Assembly: GCF_025717515.1 (NCBI RefSeq)
Contig: NZ_JAJIRN010000006.1
Location: forward strand, 186,001-250,000
Origin: Roseateles oligotrophus
GTDB lineage: Bacteria > Pseudomonadota > Gammaproteobacteria > Burkholderiales > Burkholderiaceae_C
Length of the DNA stretch: 64,000 nt
Reading direction: 5' to 3'
The notes below the pieces were generated by a model that was not told the DNA's origin, did no database searches, and saw nothing but the letters and a program-made list of their open reading frames with translations. This document shows positions 17,401 to 26,199 of the stretch, in pieces (position 1 is the stretch's first letter; each line of letters opens with the position of its first letter). The position numbers and the translations under genes were made by a program.

Positions 17401-17848
17401 GCCGACCTTGCGCAAAGCCCAGGTAGCCCTGAGCAATGAGGTGTCCAGCGGGATCGAGATGCACAGCTACCCCGGCCCCCTGGGCCAGGTGCTGATGAAT
17501 CTGGTCAACAACGCGGTGCTGCATGGCTTCGAAAACAATGGCGAGCGCTATGCCGATGCCTGCATACATATCGGCGCGGCCTTGCTCGACCTGACGCATA
17601 TGCGCTTGACGGTGGAGGACAAGGGGCGCGGCATTGCGCCGGAACATCTCTCCAAGGTCTTTGACCCCTTCTTCACGACCAAGCTGGGCCAAGGAGGATC
17701 GGGGCTGGGCATGCACATTGTCTACAGCCTGGTGAACGGATTGCTGGGCGGCCAGGTCAGCGTCAACAGCCAGCTCGGCCGAGGCACAATCATCACCCTT
17801 GACCTGCCGTTGCAGGCCACCGTGAAGCAAGAAGCGCAAATTCAATGA
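14453..17848 (+). CDS. Multi-PAS membrane sensor histidine kinase
   Basis: A 1131-residue membrane kinase. Order: TM1 (about 9-27), a periplasmic sensor region (28-262), TM2 (about 263-285), HAMP (286-340), then about four PAS-like domains (345-860), a coiled-coil linker (LNASLETRVEQRTQELARALDSLQQAQQELVRSEK), an H-box (GVAHELNTPIGNALM) and an HATPase domain with N-box LMNLVNNAVLHGF and G-boxes DKGRGIAPEH and GGSGLGMHI. No receiver is attached and no regulator is adjacent. It overlaps the porin-like gene by ATGA, so the kinase, the porin-like protein and the PstS-like protein form one transcription unit. Confidence 0.9.
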   Translation: MRLLPKMLTVVIGPVLMGGLLGMILLTQKAQEQAEANELQAQALVDVRAFELSRRMLDQAAMLQLLVESAELQTPGMPAANEMLLRWNRRLGEIQALALVRGDGRILVAGLGNSQRLNQQILQPWLQPPLAEGKILITEALGEPLLLHVMPVPKAADSAMRLVVAAFSLQPMLSVANDTQGLVGKPALILDRMGRPLAGSWSNIPEEQRALAAALKDDAPMTDLLRLSRDGKPVRVWQSSLAEEGWRLVITQAEDELLAVGRATRQQALLLLALSLAVAASGGLLLYRWLMRPLTQLGSAQAQLRNGEAGVKAQVEGNDELAELAGSFNQMVESLAAAEQRFRLIFQAFPHPIILTRISDDLVLDLNPAAEHAFGVPRAELLGKVRRPAASPEEAEQRLALAQELRDCGRLDGVTVQVQRHDQTGSYWGLLSSRMIKLNGEAVALSVMSDISALKQSEERLRQSEQSFMTIFQSAPVPMAYSPMGDGPLQSHWNEAWYRTFAYSKEQAESQSGSLLGLWPDLKLHAAFIDRLRADESVEGLQVDLRRADGQLRRCEVSGRMLASQGKRMVLSCYLDLTDRMMAEQVLRESENKLQALMAATPVAVVISDVDKNYTILTANEAWQAQFGHRLALAIGRTGIELKLWADPQQREQMLAQVRADGSVDGVEAECLRSDGSRLLCRISARLITVAGTRLQVMVQQDITESRAALQALRNSEARYRRLHSTMIDGFATMDSEGRLTETNEALQRMLGYTESELAGMPHEQLSPERWRQMERSILEYQVRPLGHSELYEKEYIHYDGHLLPVELRVYLEKDERGQAVGYWFIARDIAERKRAERQVLQLNASLETRVEQRTQELARALDSLQQAQQELVRSEKLASLGSMVAGVAHELNTPIGNALMMASTLHERQIEFDTAMSNGLRRSTLDEFVSDSKQAADMLLRSLRRAAELVNNFKQVAVDQSSYQRRPFDLRELVDEIAMTLQPTLRKAQVALSNEVSSGIEMHSYPGPLGQVLMNLVNNAVLHGFENNGERYADACIHIGAALLDLTHMRLTVEDKGRGIAPEHLSKVFDPFFTTKLGQGGSGLGMHIVYSLVNGLLGGQVSVNSQLGRGTIITLDLPLQATVKQEAQIQ

Positions 17849-19104
17849 AGCACAGTGGATGTTTCTACCGCCCCCAAGCCGGCCTGCTGCTGGCATGCGC
17901 GCTGCTCGCCGCCGCGCCACCCTTGCGGGCCCAAGTCCAGGAGGGCTTGAAGCTCAGCGGCTTCGGCACCCTGGCCCTGACCCGGATGGACAGCGAGCAG
18001 GGCGATTTCAAGGGCACTTTCGGCGATGTGCCGCTTGGCGCGGGGCGCAGCCAGCAGCTCAGCGCCAAGCCCGACAGCCGGTTGGCCGCGCAAGCCAATT
18101 ACGGCTTCTCCGAGCAACTCGAAGGCGTGGCGCAGTTGATGGTCAGGTATACGCATCTGAACAACTACCGGCCAGCGCTGGAAATGCTCAATTTGCAGTA
18201 CAACTTTGATCGCAACAACTCGCTGCGCGCCGGGCGCATGCCGCACCCATTTTTCCTGGCCTCCGACTATCGGCTGATCGGCTATGCCAACCCGTTCGCG
18301 CGGGCGCCGGTCGAGGTCCATCTGCAGTCTATCGTGACCCATTCCGACGGCCTGCAACTGCGCCACCGCCGCAGCGTTGGCGATGCGAGTGTGACCTTGC
18401 AAATGGGCTACGGCGTGGCCAACTATGCGGGAGCCTCCAAAGACCCCCATTCGGCCGAGGACAAAGGCAAATTCAATCACCTGATCTCTGTTGATGCCAT
18501 GTACGAGAGCAATGCGCTGATGTTCAGGCTGGTGCACAACCGCGGCATCAGCGACTATGAGTCCAACAGCATCCTGCCCCTGTTCACACGCGCCACGGCG
18601 GAGAACCCGACCCTGGCCGACGAGTTGAGCCTGCTGAATAAACGCGTCACCTTTACCGGCCTTGGGGCCGTCTACGACCCCGGTGAATTCCTGCTTCAAG
18701 CCGAATACACCTGGATACGCTGGGGCTTGGGCGAGCGCTCGATCGTGCCGGATACCGATGCTTTCTATGCGATGGGTGGCTGGCGCTTGGGCTCGCTGAT
18801 GCCTTACGGGATTTACGCCAAACGGCGGACGGCAGCAGCCCGCATCGTCACGGGCTTCACGAGCCCGGCCATCAATGCCGGCATGAACACGTTCGCGGCA
18901 CAAAACACCCAGGCACAACACAGTGTCTCGCTGGGGCTGCGCTGGGACTTCAGGGCCAATATGGCCTTGAAGCTGCAATGGGATCGCATCACCGTCGACA
19001 GCCCCGCCGGCGCCAGCTATCTGATCAATCTCAATCCACTCGATTCCCCAAAACAGGGCCAGCAGTTTCATGTGCTGGGTCTGAACCTTGATTTTGTGTT
19101 CTGA
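17845..19104 (+). CDS. Outer-membrane porin-like beta-barrel protein
   Basis: 419 residues with a signal peptide ending near PPLRAQ and a long series of alternating hydrophobic strands. The mature start LKLSGFGTLALTRMDS and the end HVLGLNLDFVF with terminal Phe are typical of outer-membrane barrels. It is clearly not one of the classical trimeric Burkholderiales porins by its N-terminal motif; the family is not named. Its start overlaps the kinase stop, and the PstS-like protein follows 10 bases later. This suggests a ligand-uptake or sensing unit across the envelope. Function is inferred from topology and context only. Confidence 0.72.
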   Translation: MKHSGCFYRPQAGLLLACALLAAAPPLRAQVQEGLKLSGFGTLALTRMDSEQGDFKGTFGDVPLGAGRSQQLSAKPDSRLAAQANYGFSEQLEGVAQLMVRYTHLNNYRPALEMLNLQYNFDRNNSLRAGRMPHPFFLASDYRLIGYANPFARAPVEVHLQSIVTHSDGLQLRHRRSVGDASVTLQMGYGVANYAGASKDPHSAEDKGKFNHLISVDAMYESNALMFRLVHNRGISDYESNSILPLFTRATAENPTLADELSLLNKRVTFTGLGAVYDPGEFLLQAEYTWIRWGLGERSIVPDTDAFYAMGGWRLGSLMPYGIYAKRRTAAARIVTGFTSPAINAGMNTFAAQNTQAQHSVSLGLRWDFRANMALKLQWDRITVDSPAGASYLINLNPLDSPKQGQQFHVLGLNLDFVF

Positions 19105-19114
19105 GGCGCAGGCG

Positions 19115-19561
19115 ATGCATTCCCTTAGAGCCACTCTTCTACGCTGCGCCGGTTGGCTCGCTTTGAGCGGCATCATGAGCCTCGCACAGGCCCAGTCCTC
19201 GGGGCAAGTGGTGGTGATCGTTCACCCCAGCATTGCGATCGGGAACCCGAGGCCCGATCAAATTGCCAACCTGTTTTTAGGCAAGACCGACACCCTGCCC
19301 GGCTCGCCGGTCTTGATTCCGATCGACCTGCCCGAAGACAGCGGCTCGCGCCGGCAGTTCTACAAGGCGGTGGCCAATCGCGACAGCGCTCAGATCAAGG
19401 CCTATTGGTCGCGCATCATGTTCACCGGCAGGGCACAAGCGCCGCGCGTGCTGGCGAGCGATGCCGAGGTCAAAAAGCTGGTGGCCGAAAACGCCGGAGC
19501 GATCGGCTATATCCAGCGGAGTTCGCTGGATGATTCGGTCCGCATATTGGCGCAGTACTGA
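19115..19561 (+). CDS. Short PstS-like periplasmic substrate-binding protein
   Basis: About 148 residues with a signal peptide ending near SLAQAQ. The mature part resembles one lobe of phosphate-type periplasmic binding proteins (PBP-like): VVVIVHPS, an IANLFLGKT segment, a YWSRIMFTG segment and the closing GAIGYIQRS. It is much shorter than a full PstS (about 320), so it has roughly one half of the usual fold. With the upstream kinase it may act as a sensory ligand-binding partner rather than a transport component; no ABC permease is near. The start at 19115 fits a GAGGCG ribosome site. Confidence 0.78.
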   Translation: MHSLRATLLRCAGWLALSGIMSLAQAQSSGQVVVIVHPSIAIGNPRPDQIANLFLGKTDTLPGSPVLIPIDLPEDSGSRRQFYKAVANRDSAQIKAYWSRIMFTGRAQAPRVLASDAEVKKLVAENAGAIGYIQRSSLDDSVRILAQY

Positions 19562-19647
19562 GCGGCAAAATCAGCCGATTTCAAATTTGACAGAAAATAG
19601 AACGCTTGCGCCTGTGCGCCCCTTCCCCGATAGCCTCAAGCCCCTAG

Positions 19648-21521
<1,874 letters not shown>

Positions 21522-21533
21522 TGTGACCATGCC

Positions 21534-23789
21534 ATGAGCGCCAGCCTCCCTTCAGCCGCGCCCAGCATTCCGGGCAGCCAGCGGCGCCGATTGCGCCTGT
21601 TCTTGGCCGGCTTATGCAGTGTGCTGGTGCTGACCTTTGGCGCGGTGGCTTGGCTGCAAACACGTCAGTTCGAGTTGATCAGTTCCGCGCAGCGCTACCA
21701 GGACGACTATGTGGTCTGGAGCTTGTTTCAGTTCGAGGTCGACTTTCTCAAATTGCGCCAGTCGCTTTATCAAATTCGCGCCGATGCGACGCAGGGCGAT
21801 TCCGGCGCTAGCGCGGCGGCGGCGCAGGTAGAAAAGCGCTTCGAGATTTTTGTCAGCCGACTGGGACTGGTTGAAGACGATCAAGCCACCCGTTTATTGC
21901 AACGCGACTCGAGCTACCGCCAGACACTTTCGCAAATTCGCGGCTTTGTGCAGTGGGCCGACAAACTGCCACTGACGGCAGACTTGATGGCGCACAGCCC
22001 GGACCGCGCCAATGAAGTTTTGTCTCATATGGCCGGATTGGCCGAAGCCATTCATGATCTGTCGCTGAGTGCCTCGCACCAGGTCTCGCAGCAGGCCGCC
22101 GAGCGCGGCGATATGGTCCACCATCAGGCGCGACTGAGCCTGTGGCTGACGCTGTTGCAATGCGCACTAACGCTGGGTTTGATCGTGTTGGTGGTGCATC
22201 AATTCAGAAGCCTCTTGCGTAATGCCCGCGACCAGAAAGTTCAGGCCGCCCAATTGCTAGAGGCGCAGCATGCGGCCGAGGCCGGCAGCCGAGCCAAGAG
22301 CCTGTTTCTGGCCAATATGAGCCATGAGTTGCGCACGCCCATGCATGGTTTGCTGGGCATGCTGGACCTGCTCAAAGGCACGCGCCTAAGCCCCGAACAA
22401 CAAAATCAGTTGAAGGCGGCCAACGACTCCAGCCAACATTTGCTGACGGTACTGAACGATATTCTGGACATCTCCAAGATGGAGGCCGGCGGCATCAGCA
22501 TCAGCGCGGAAGCGGTGCAGTTGCGCGGTTTGCTGACCGAAGTGGCGCAATTGAGCCGCTCCCAAGCCGCCGCGCGCGGACTTGAGTTCGAGCTTTGCAT
22601 TGAGCCAGACTTGCCGAACTGGGTCAGCGTCGACCCCACCCGGTTGCGGCAGATTTTGCTCAATCTGATCAGCAATGCGATCAAGTTCACGCAAGGGGGT
22701 CAGGTTTCCCTCCGTCTAAGCCGCATGGAAGAGACGGGTGAACGGGGCAGCCTTCGCTTTCAAGTCAGCGACACCGGCATCGGCATGGACGCCGCCACCA
22801 TTGGCAAGCTGTTCCAGCGCTTCAGCCAGGGCGATGATTCGAGCTCGCGGCGTTTTGGAGGCAGTGGCTTGGGCCTGGAGATTTCGCGCAATCTGGCTCG
22901 CGCAATGGGCGGCGATATCAAGGTGGAAAGTCGCCCGGGGCGGGGCTCGACCTTTAGCCTGGAGCTGAATTTGGCCGAATGCCCGGCACCGACCGTGGTG
23001 CCGCCGGCCTTGCCCGAACACAAGCTCAACAAAAACCTGCACATCCTGGTCTCCGAAGATCACCCGACCAACCAAGCCTATCTGCAAGCCGTGCTGGAGC
23101 GCCTGGGGCACCGGGCGGTGTTTTGCAATAACGGCTTGGAGGCCTTGCATCGTTTGCAACAAGGTGATGACTTCGATCTGGTCTTGATGGATTTGCACAC
23201 GCCGCTGATGGACGGCTATCAAGCCACCCGTGCGATTCGCGCCCTGCCCGCACCGAAGTCGGCCATCAAGATCATCGCCTTGTCTGCCGACGCCTTCGCC
23301 GAGTCGCGTGCCCGGGCGCTACAGGTCGGCATGGATGGCTTTCTGTCCAAGCCGGTCAGCATCGAGGTCTTGGCTCAAGTATTGGGCGGCCAGACCGTCG
23401 CGCCGCCCCCCTCAAACGACGAGGCCGAATTCGATCATGCGGCGCTGAACGAGCTGCGCCAGAATCTGCCCGAGGCCACCGTACGCAAGCTCTACGCGAC
23501 CTATATCAGCAGCCTCACCCAGACCCGTCAGGCGCTGAAGCAGGCCGACAATTTACGCGACAACGCGGCGCTGCAAGCAGCCGCACACAGCGTCAAAGGA
23601 GCGGCCGCCAATTTGGGCCTAGCCTTGGTTCAGCAACCGGCTCTGGCCCTGGAATTGAGTGCACGGCAGGCCTTGCATGAGGGCAAAGAAGCCGAGATCG
23701 CGTGGGCCGATTTGTTGCCGCTCACACAAGCGCTGCTGCAGGCGATGCAGCGCAGCGAAGCCGTCTGCGCCGAACAAGGCCTGCTTTAA
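21534..23789 (+). CDS. Hybrid sensor histidine kinase with receiver and Hpt domains
   Basis: A 751-residue membrane kinase. TM1 (about 19-40) and TM2 (about 199-221) enclose a periplasmic helical sensor region. Then come a coiled linker, HisKA ([15 protein letters not shown]), HATPase (N-box [28 protein letters not shown]), a receiver (about 497-620, Asp in [13 protein letters not shown], Lys in FLSKPV) and an Hpt domain with phospho-His in [13 protein letters not shown]. It is a full phosphorelay without its final regulator. It lies just after the molybdopterin-fold protein, which may provide its signal. Its stop overlaps the murB stop on the opposite strand. Confidence 0.93.
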   Translation: MSASLPSAAPSIPGSQRRRLRLFLAGLCSVLVLTFGAVAWLQTRQFELISSAQRYQDDYVVWSLFQFEVDFLKLRQSLYQIRADATQGDSGASAAAAQVEKRFEIFVSRLGLVEDDQATRLLQRDSSYRQTLSQIRGFVQWADKLPLTADLMAHSPDRANEVLSHMAGLAEAIHDLSLSASHQVSQQAAERGDMVHHQARLSLWLTLLQCALTLGLIVLVVHQFRSLLRNARDQKVQAAQLLEAQHAAEAGSRAKSLFLANMSHELRTPMHGLLGMLDLLKGTRLSPEQQNQLKAANDSSQHLLTVLNDILDISKMEAGGISISAEAVQLRGLLTEVAQLSRSQAAARGLEFELCIEPDLPNWVSVDPTRLRQILLNLISNAIKFTQGGQVSLRLSRMEETGERGSLRFQVSDTGIGMDAATIGKLFQRFSQGDDSSSRRFGGSGLGLEISRNLARAMGGDIKVESRPGRGSTFSLELNLAECPAPTVVPPALPEHKLNKNLHILVSEDHPTNQAYLQAVLERLGHRAVFCNNGLEALHRLQQGDDFDLVLMDLHTPLMDGYQATRAIRALPAPKSAIKIIALSADAFAESRARALQVGMDGFLSKPVSIEVLAQVLGGQTVAPPPSNDEAEFDHAALNELRQNLPEATVRKLYATYISSLTQTRQALKQADNLRDNAALQAAAHSVKGAAANLGLALVQQPALALELSARQALHEGKEAEIAWADLLPLTQALLQAMQRSEAVCAEQGLL

Positions 23790-24874
23790 AACAACAGCGG
23801 CTCGGTCTCGAGGCGGATGCCGAAGCGCCCGTAGACGCTTTCTTGAATCGCCCGCGCCAGCGTCACCACTTCCGCACCGCGCGCCTCGCCCCGGTTGACC
23901 AGCACCAAGGCCTGGCGCTCGTAGACTGCCGCCCCGCCCACCGCCTTGCCCTTCCAACCGCAGGCATCGATCATCCAGCCGGCCGCCAGTTTGATGCTGC
24001 CGTCGGGCATCGGGTAATGGACGATGTGCGGGTCACGCCCGATGATGTCCCGGCATTGCTCCGCGCTGACCAGCGGGTTCTTGAAGAAGCTGCCGGCATT
24101 GCCGATCACGGCCGGGTCGGGCAGCTTGGCGCGGCGAATCTCGCAGATCCAGTCGAAAATCTGTCGCGCCGTTGGTTGGGGCGTCGCCGTTTCGGCCATC
24201 TTGCGCTCCAGCTCCAGATAGCCCAGCACCGGCCGCCAAGGCTTGGGGCAGCGCAACCGCACATGGGTGATCACGCTCTTGCCGCTCAGGCCGCCAAAAC
24301 CGGTCTGTTTGAACACACTGTCCCGGTAGCCAAACTTGCACACCGAGGCCGGCAGCAGCACGCTGCGTCCGGTCACCAGGTCAATCACGGCGACGCTGTC
24401 CAGCCGGTCCTTGATCTCCATCCCATAGGCGCCGATGTTCTGCACCGGCGCCGCACCGACCGTGCCGGGGATCAGGGCCAGGTTTTCCAGACCCGGAAAC
24501 CCCTCATCGAGGCTCCATTGCACCAATTGATGCCAAGGCACACCCGCGCCTGCCTCGATAATCCAGGCGTCCGCCCTTTCTTCCAGCAGGCGAATGCCCG
24601 GTATTTCCATCTTCAGCACCAGCGCATCGACGTCCTTGGTCAACACGATATTGCTGCCGCCGCCAAGCACAAACTTTGGCGCACGGCCTAATTTCGGATG
24701 ATCAACGACGCGGCGCACATCGGCCGCCGAGCGGATGCGCACCAGCCTATGGGCGGTCGCGGGCAAGCCGAAGCTGTTGTAGGGCTTCAGGTTGACGTCC
24801 ACTTCAATCGGCAGCGCGGCAGCGACCGTTTTAGCGTCGGACTCATTCGGGGGATTTACAGCTTGATCCTGCAT
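23786..24874 (-). CDS. murB: UDP-N-acetylenolpyruvoylglucosamine reductase
   Basis: The FAD/NADPH enzyme that forms UDP-N-acetylmuramate in peptidoglycan synthesis. It has about 362 residues and is E. coli-type (type I). Visible blocks are NSFGLPA, the FAD-binding VLGGGSNIVL, LALIPGTVGAAPVQNIGAYG, the YRDSVFK segment, the proton-donor Ser region IGNAGSFFKNP and the late LAAGWMID. The start is at 24874 (MQDQAVNPP); the longer in-frame extension to 25090 runs over the divergent yajQ gene and has no similarity. The pairing with a divergent yajQ is common in Burkholderiales. Confidence 0.95.
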   Translation of the reverse strand: MQDQAVNPPNESDAKTVAAALPIEVDVNLKPYNSFGLPATAHRLVRIRSAADVRRVVDHPKLGRAPKFVLGGGSNIVLTKDVDALVLKMEIPGIRLLEERADAWIIEAGAGVPWHQLVQWSLDEGFPGLENLALIPGTVGAAPVQNIGAYGMEIKDRLDSVAVIDLVTGRSVLLPASVCKFGYRDSVFKQTGFGGLSGKSVITHVRLRCPKPWRPVLGYLELERKMAETATPQPTARQIFDWICEIRRAKLPDPAVIGNAGSFFKNPLVSAEQCRDIIGRDPHIVHYPMPDGSIKLAAGWMIDACGWKGKAVGGAAVYERQALVLVNRGEARGAEVVTLARAIQESVYGRFGIRLETEPLLF

Positions 24875-24938
24875 GGCAGAATTTTCCCAGATCAATCGAG
24901 CTATCCTCTGCTCACTAGCCACTAAGCGATAAATAAAC

Positions 24939-25433
24939 ATGCCAAGTTTTGACACCACCCTCGAACCCGATATGGCCAAGATCAAGAATGGCGTTGACAC
25001 CAGCGCCAAAGAGATCGCCACCCGCTTCGACTTCAAGGGCACCAGCGCCGAAGTCGTCTTGAAGGAAAAAGAAAAGGAAATCCACGCCACCGGCGACAGC
25101 GACTTCCAACTCGAACAGATCGAAGCCGTGTTCTACGCCAAGCTGATCAAGCAAGGCGTTGTCATCAGCTTCCTGGACAAGCAGGAAAAGATCGAAAAGC
25201 TCGGCGGCGACAAGGTTCGCCGGGTCTACAAGATCAAGAACGGCATCGAATCCGTGCTGGCCAAGAAGATCGTTGCGGCGGTCAAGGACGCCAAGCTCAA
25301 GGTGCAGGCCTCGATCCAGGGCGACACCGTGCGCATCACCGGCAAAAACCGCGACGACCTGCAGGTTGGCATCGCCTTGCTGAAGAAGGAATTCGCGGAC
25401 GTGCCGCTGAGCTACGACAACTTCCGCGACTGA
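24939..25433 (+). CDS. yajQ: YajQ family nucleotide/cyclic-di-GMP-binding protein
   Basis: 164 residues, full length for the family. The start [20 protein letters not shown], the ISTRFDFKG-type segment (here IATRFDFKG), the [13 protein letters not shown] block and the end PLSYDNFRD are all diagnostic. YajQ-like proteins bind cyclic-di-GMP in some species (the XC_3703 family in Xanthomonas) and act with transcription factors. It is divergent from murB across a 64-base AT-rich gap and is followed six bases later by the aspartic protease gene. Confidence 0.95.
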   Translation: MPSFDTTLEPDMAKIKNGVDTSAKEIATRFDFKGTSAEVVLKEKEKEIHATGDSDFQLEQIEAVFYAKLIKQGVVISFLDKQEKIEKLGGDKVRRVYKIKNGIESVLAKKIVAAVKDAKLKVQASIQGDTVRITGKNRDDLQVGIALLKKEFADVPLSYDNFRD

Positions 25434-25439
25434 AGCCGG

Positions 25440-26105
25440 ATGAGCCTGAGCGCGCGCCTTTCGGCAGCATTGAGCGCAGGCCTGCTGGCCACGGCGGCTT
25501 GCGCTCAAGGCGGCGGTCCGGTTGTCGGCTTCAATGGCAGCCTGGGAGCCAAGGCCGCCTTGCTGCTGATAGACGGCGAGCCCTATACGGTGGCGGTGGG
25601 CGCCACCGTGCGAGGCGTGCGCCTGCTGTCGGTTGAAGGCAGTCAGGCCGAAATCGAACTGGGTAGCCGCCGACAAATTCTCGTGATGGGCGCATCACCC
25701 GGGCGCGTCGGCGATGCCGGCCCGGCACCAAACGCCGGCCGCAAGATCGTTTTGAGCGCCGGCTCCGGTGGTCATTTCACCAGCTCCGGCACCATCAACG
25801 GCCAGACCACACAATTTCTGATCGACACCGGTGCCACCGCCATATCGATCAGTCAGACCGAGGCCGAACGGTTGGGACTTAACTTTTTGGCCGGCCGCCG
25901 CGTCTTGACGCAAACCGCCAATGGCGTCGTGCCGGCCCACATGATGGCGCTGAACACGGTACGGATCGGCGACGTCGAGGTCCGCAATGTCGAGGCCATC
26001 GTGATCCCCGGGCAGATGAGCCATGTACTGCTCGGCAATAGTTTCTTGACCCGTTTCCAGATGCAAAGACATAACGACGTGCTGACGCTGGATTTGCGCT
26101 ATTGA
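25440..26105 (+). CDS. Retropepsin-like (clan AA) aspartic protease, secreted
   Basis: 221 residues with a signal peptide ending near ACAQG. The catalytic motif FLIDTGATAISIS is at about residues 121-133, and the flap and late strand MSHVLLGNSFLTRFQ fit bacterial single-domain retropepsin-like proteases (TIGR02281-like). The first half (about 20-105) is a small unique region that carries a strand pattern, perhaps a PilZ-independent envelope domain. It lies six bases after yajQ. The substrate is unknown. Confidence 0.85.
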   Translation: MSLSARLSAALSAGLLATAACAQGGGPVVGFNGSLGAKAALLLIDGEPYTVAVGATVRGVRLLSVEGSQAEIELGSRRQILVMGASPGRVGDAGPAPNAGRKIVLSAGSGGHFTSSGTINGQTTQFLIDTGATAISISQTEAERLGLNFLAGRRVLTQTANGVVPAHMMALNTVRIGDVEVRNVEAIVIPGQMSHVLLGNSFLTRFQMQRHNDVLTLDLRY

Positions 26106-26199
26106 AACCGGCTTAAAAAACAGCCCCGGCCATGAAAAAACTCACCCGAAACAGCGCTTTGAAACTCAAGAAGGTCCAGCGTTTTACGATACTGGCCGG

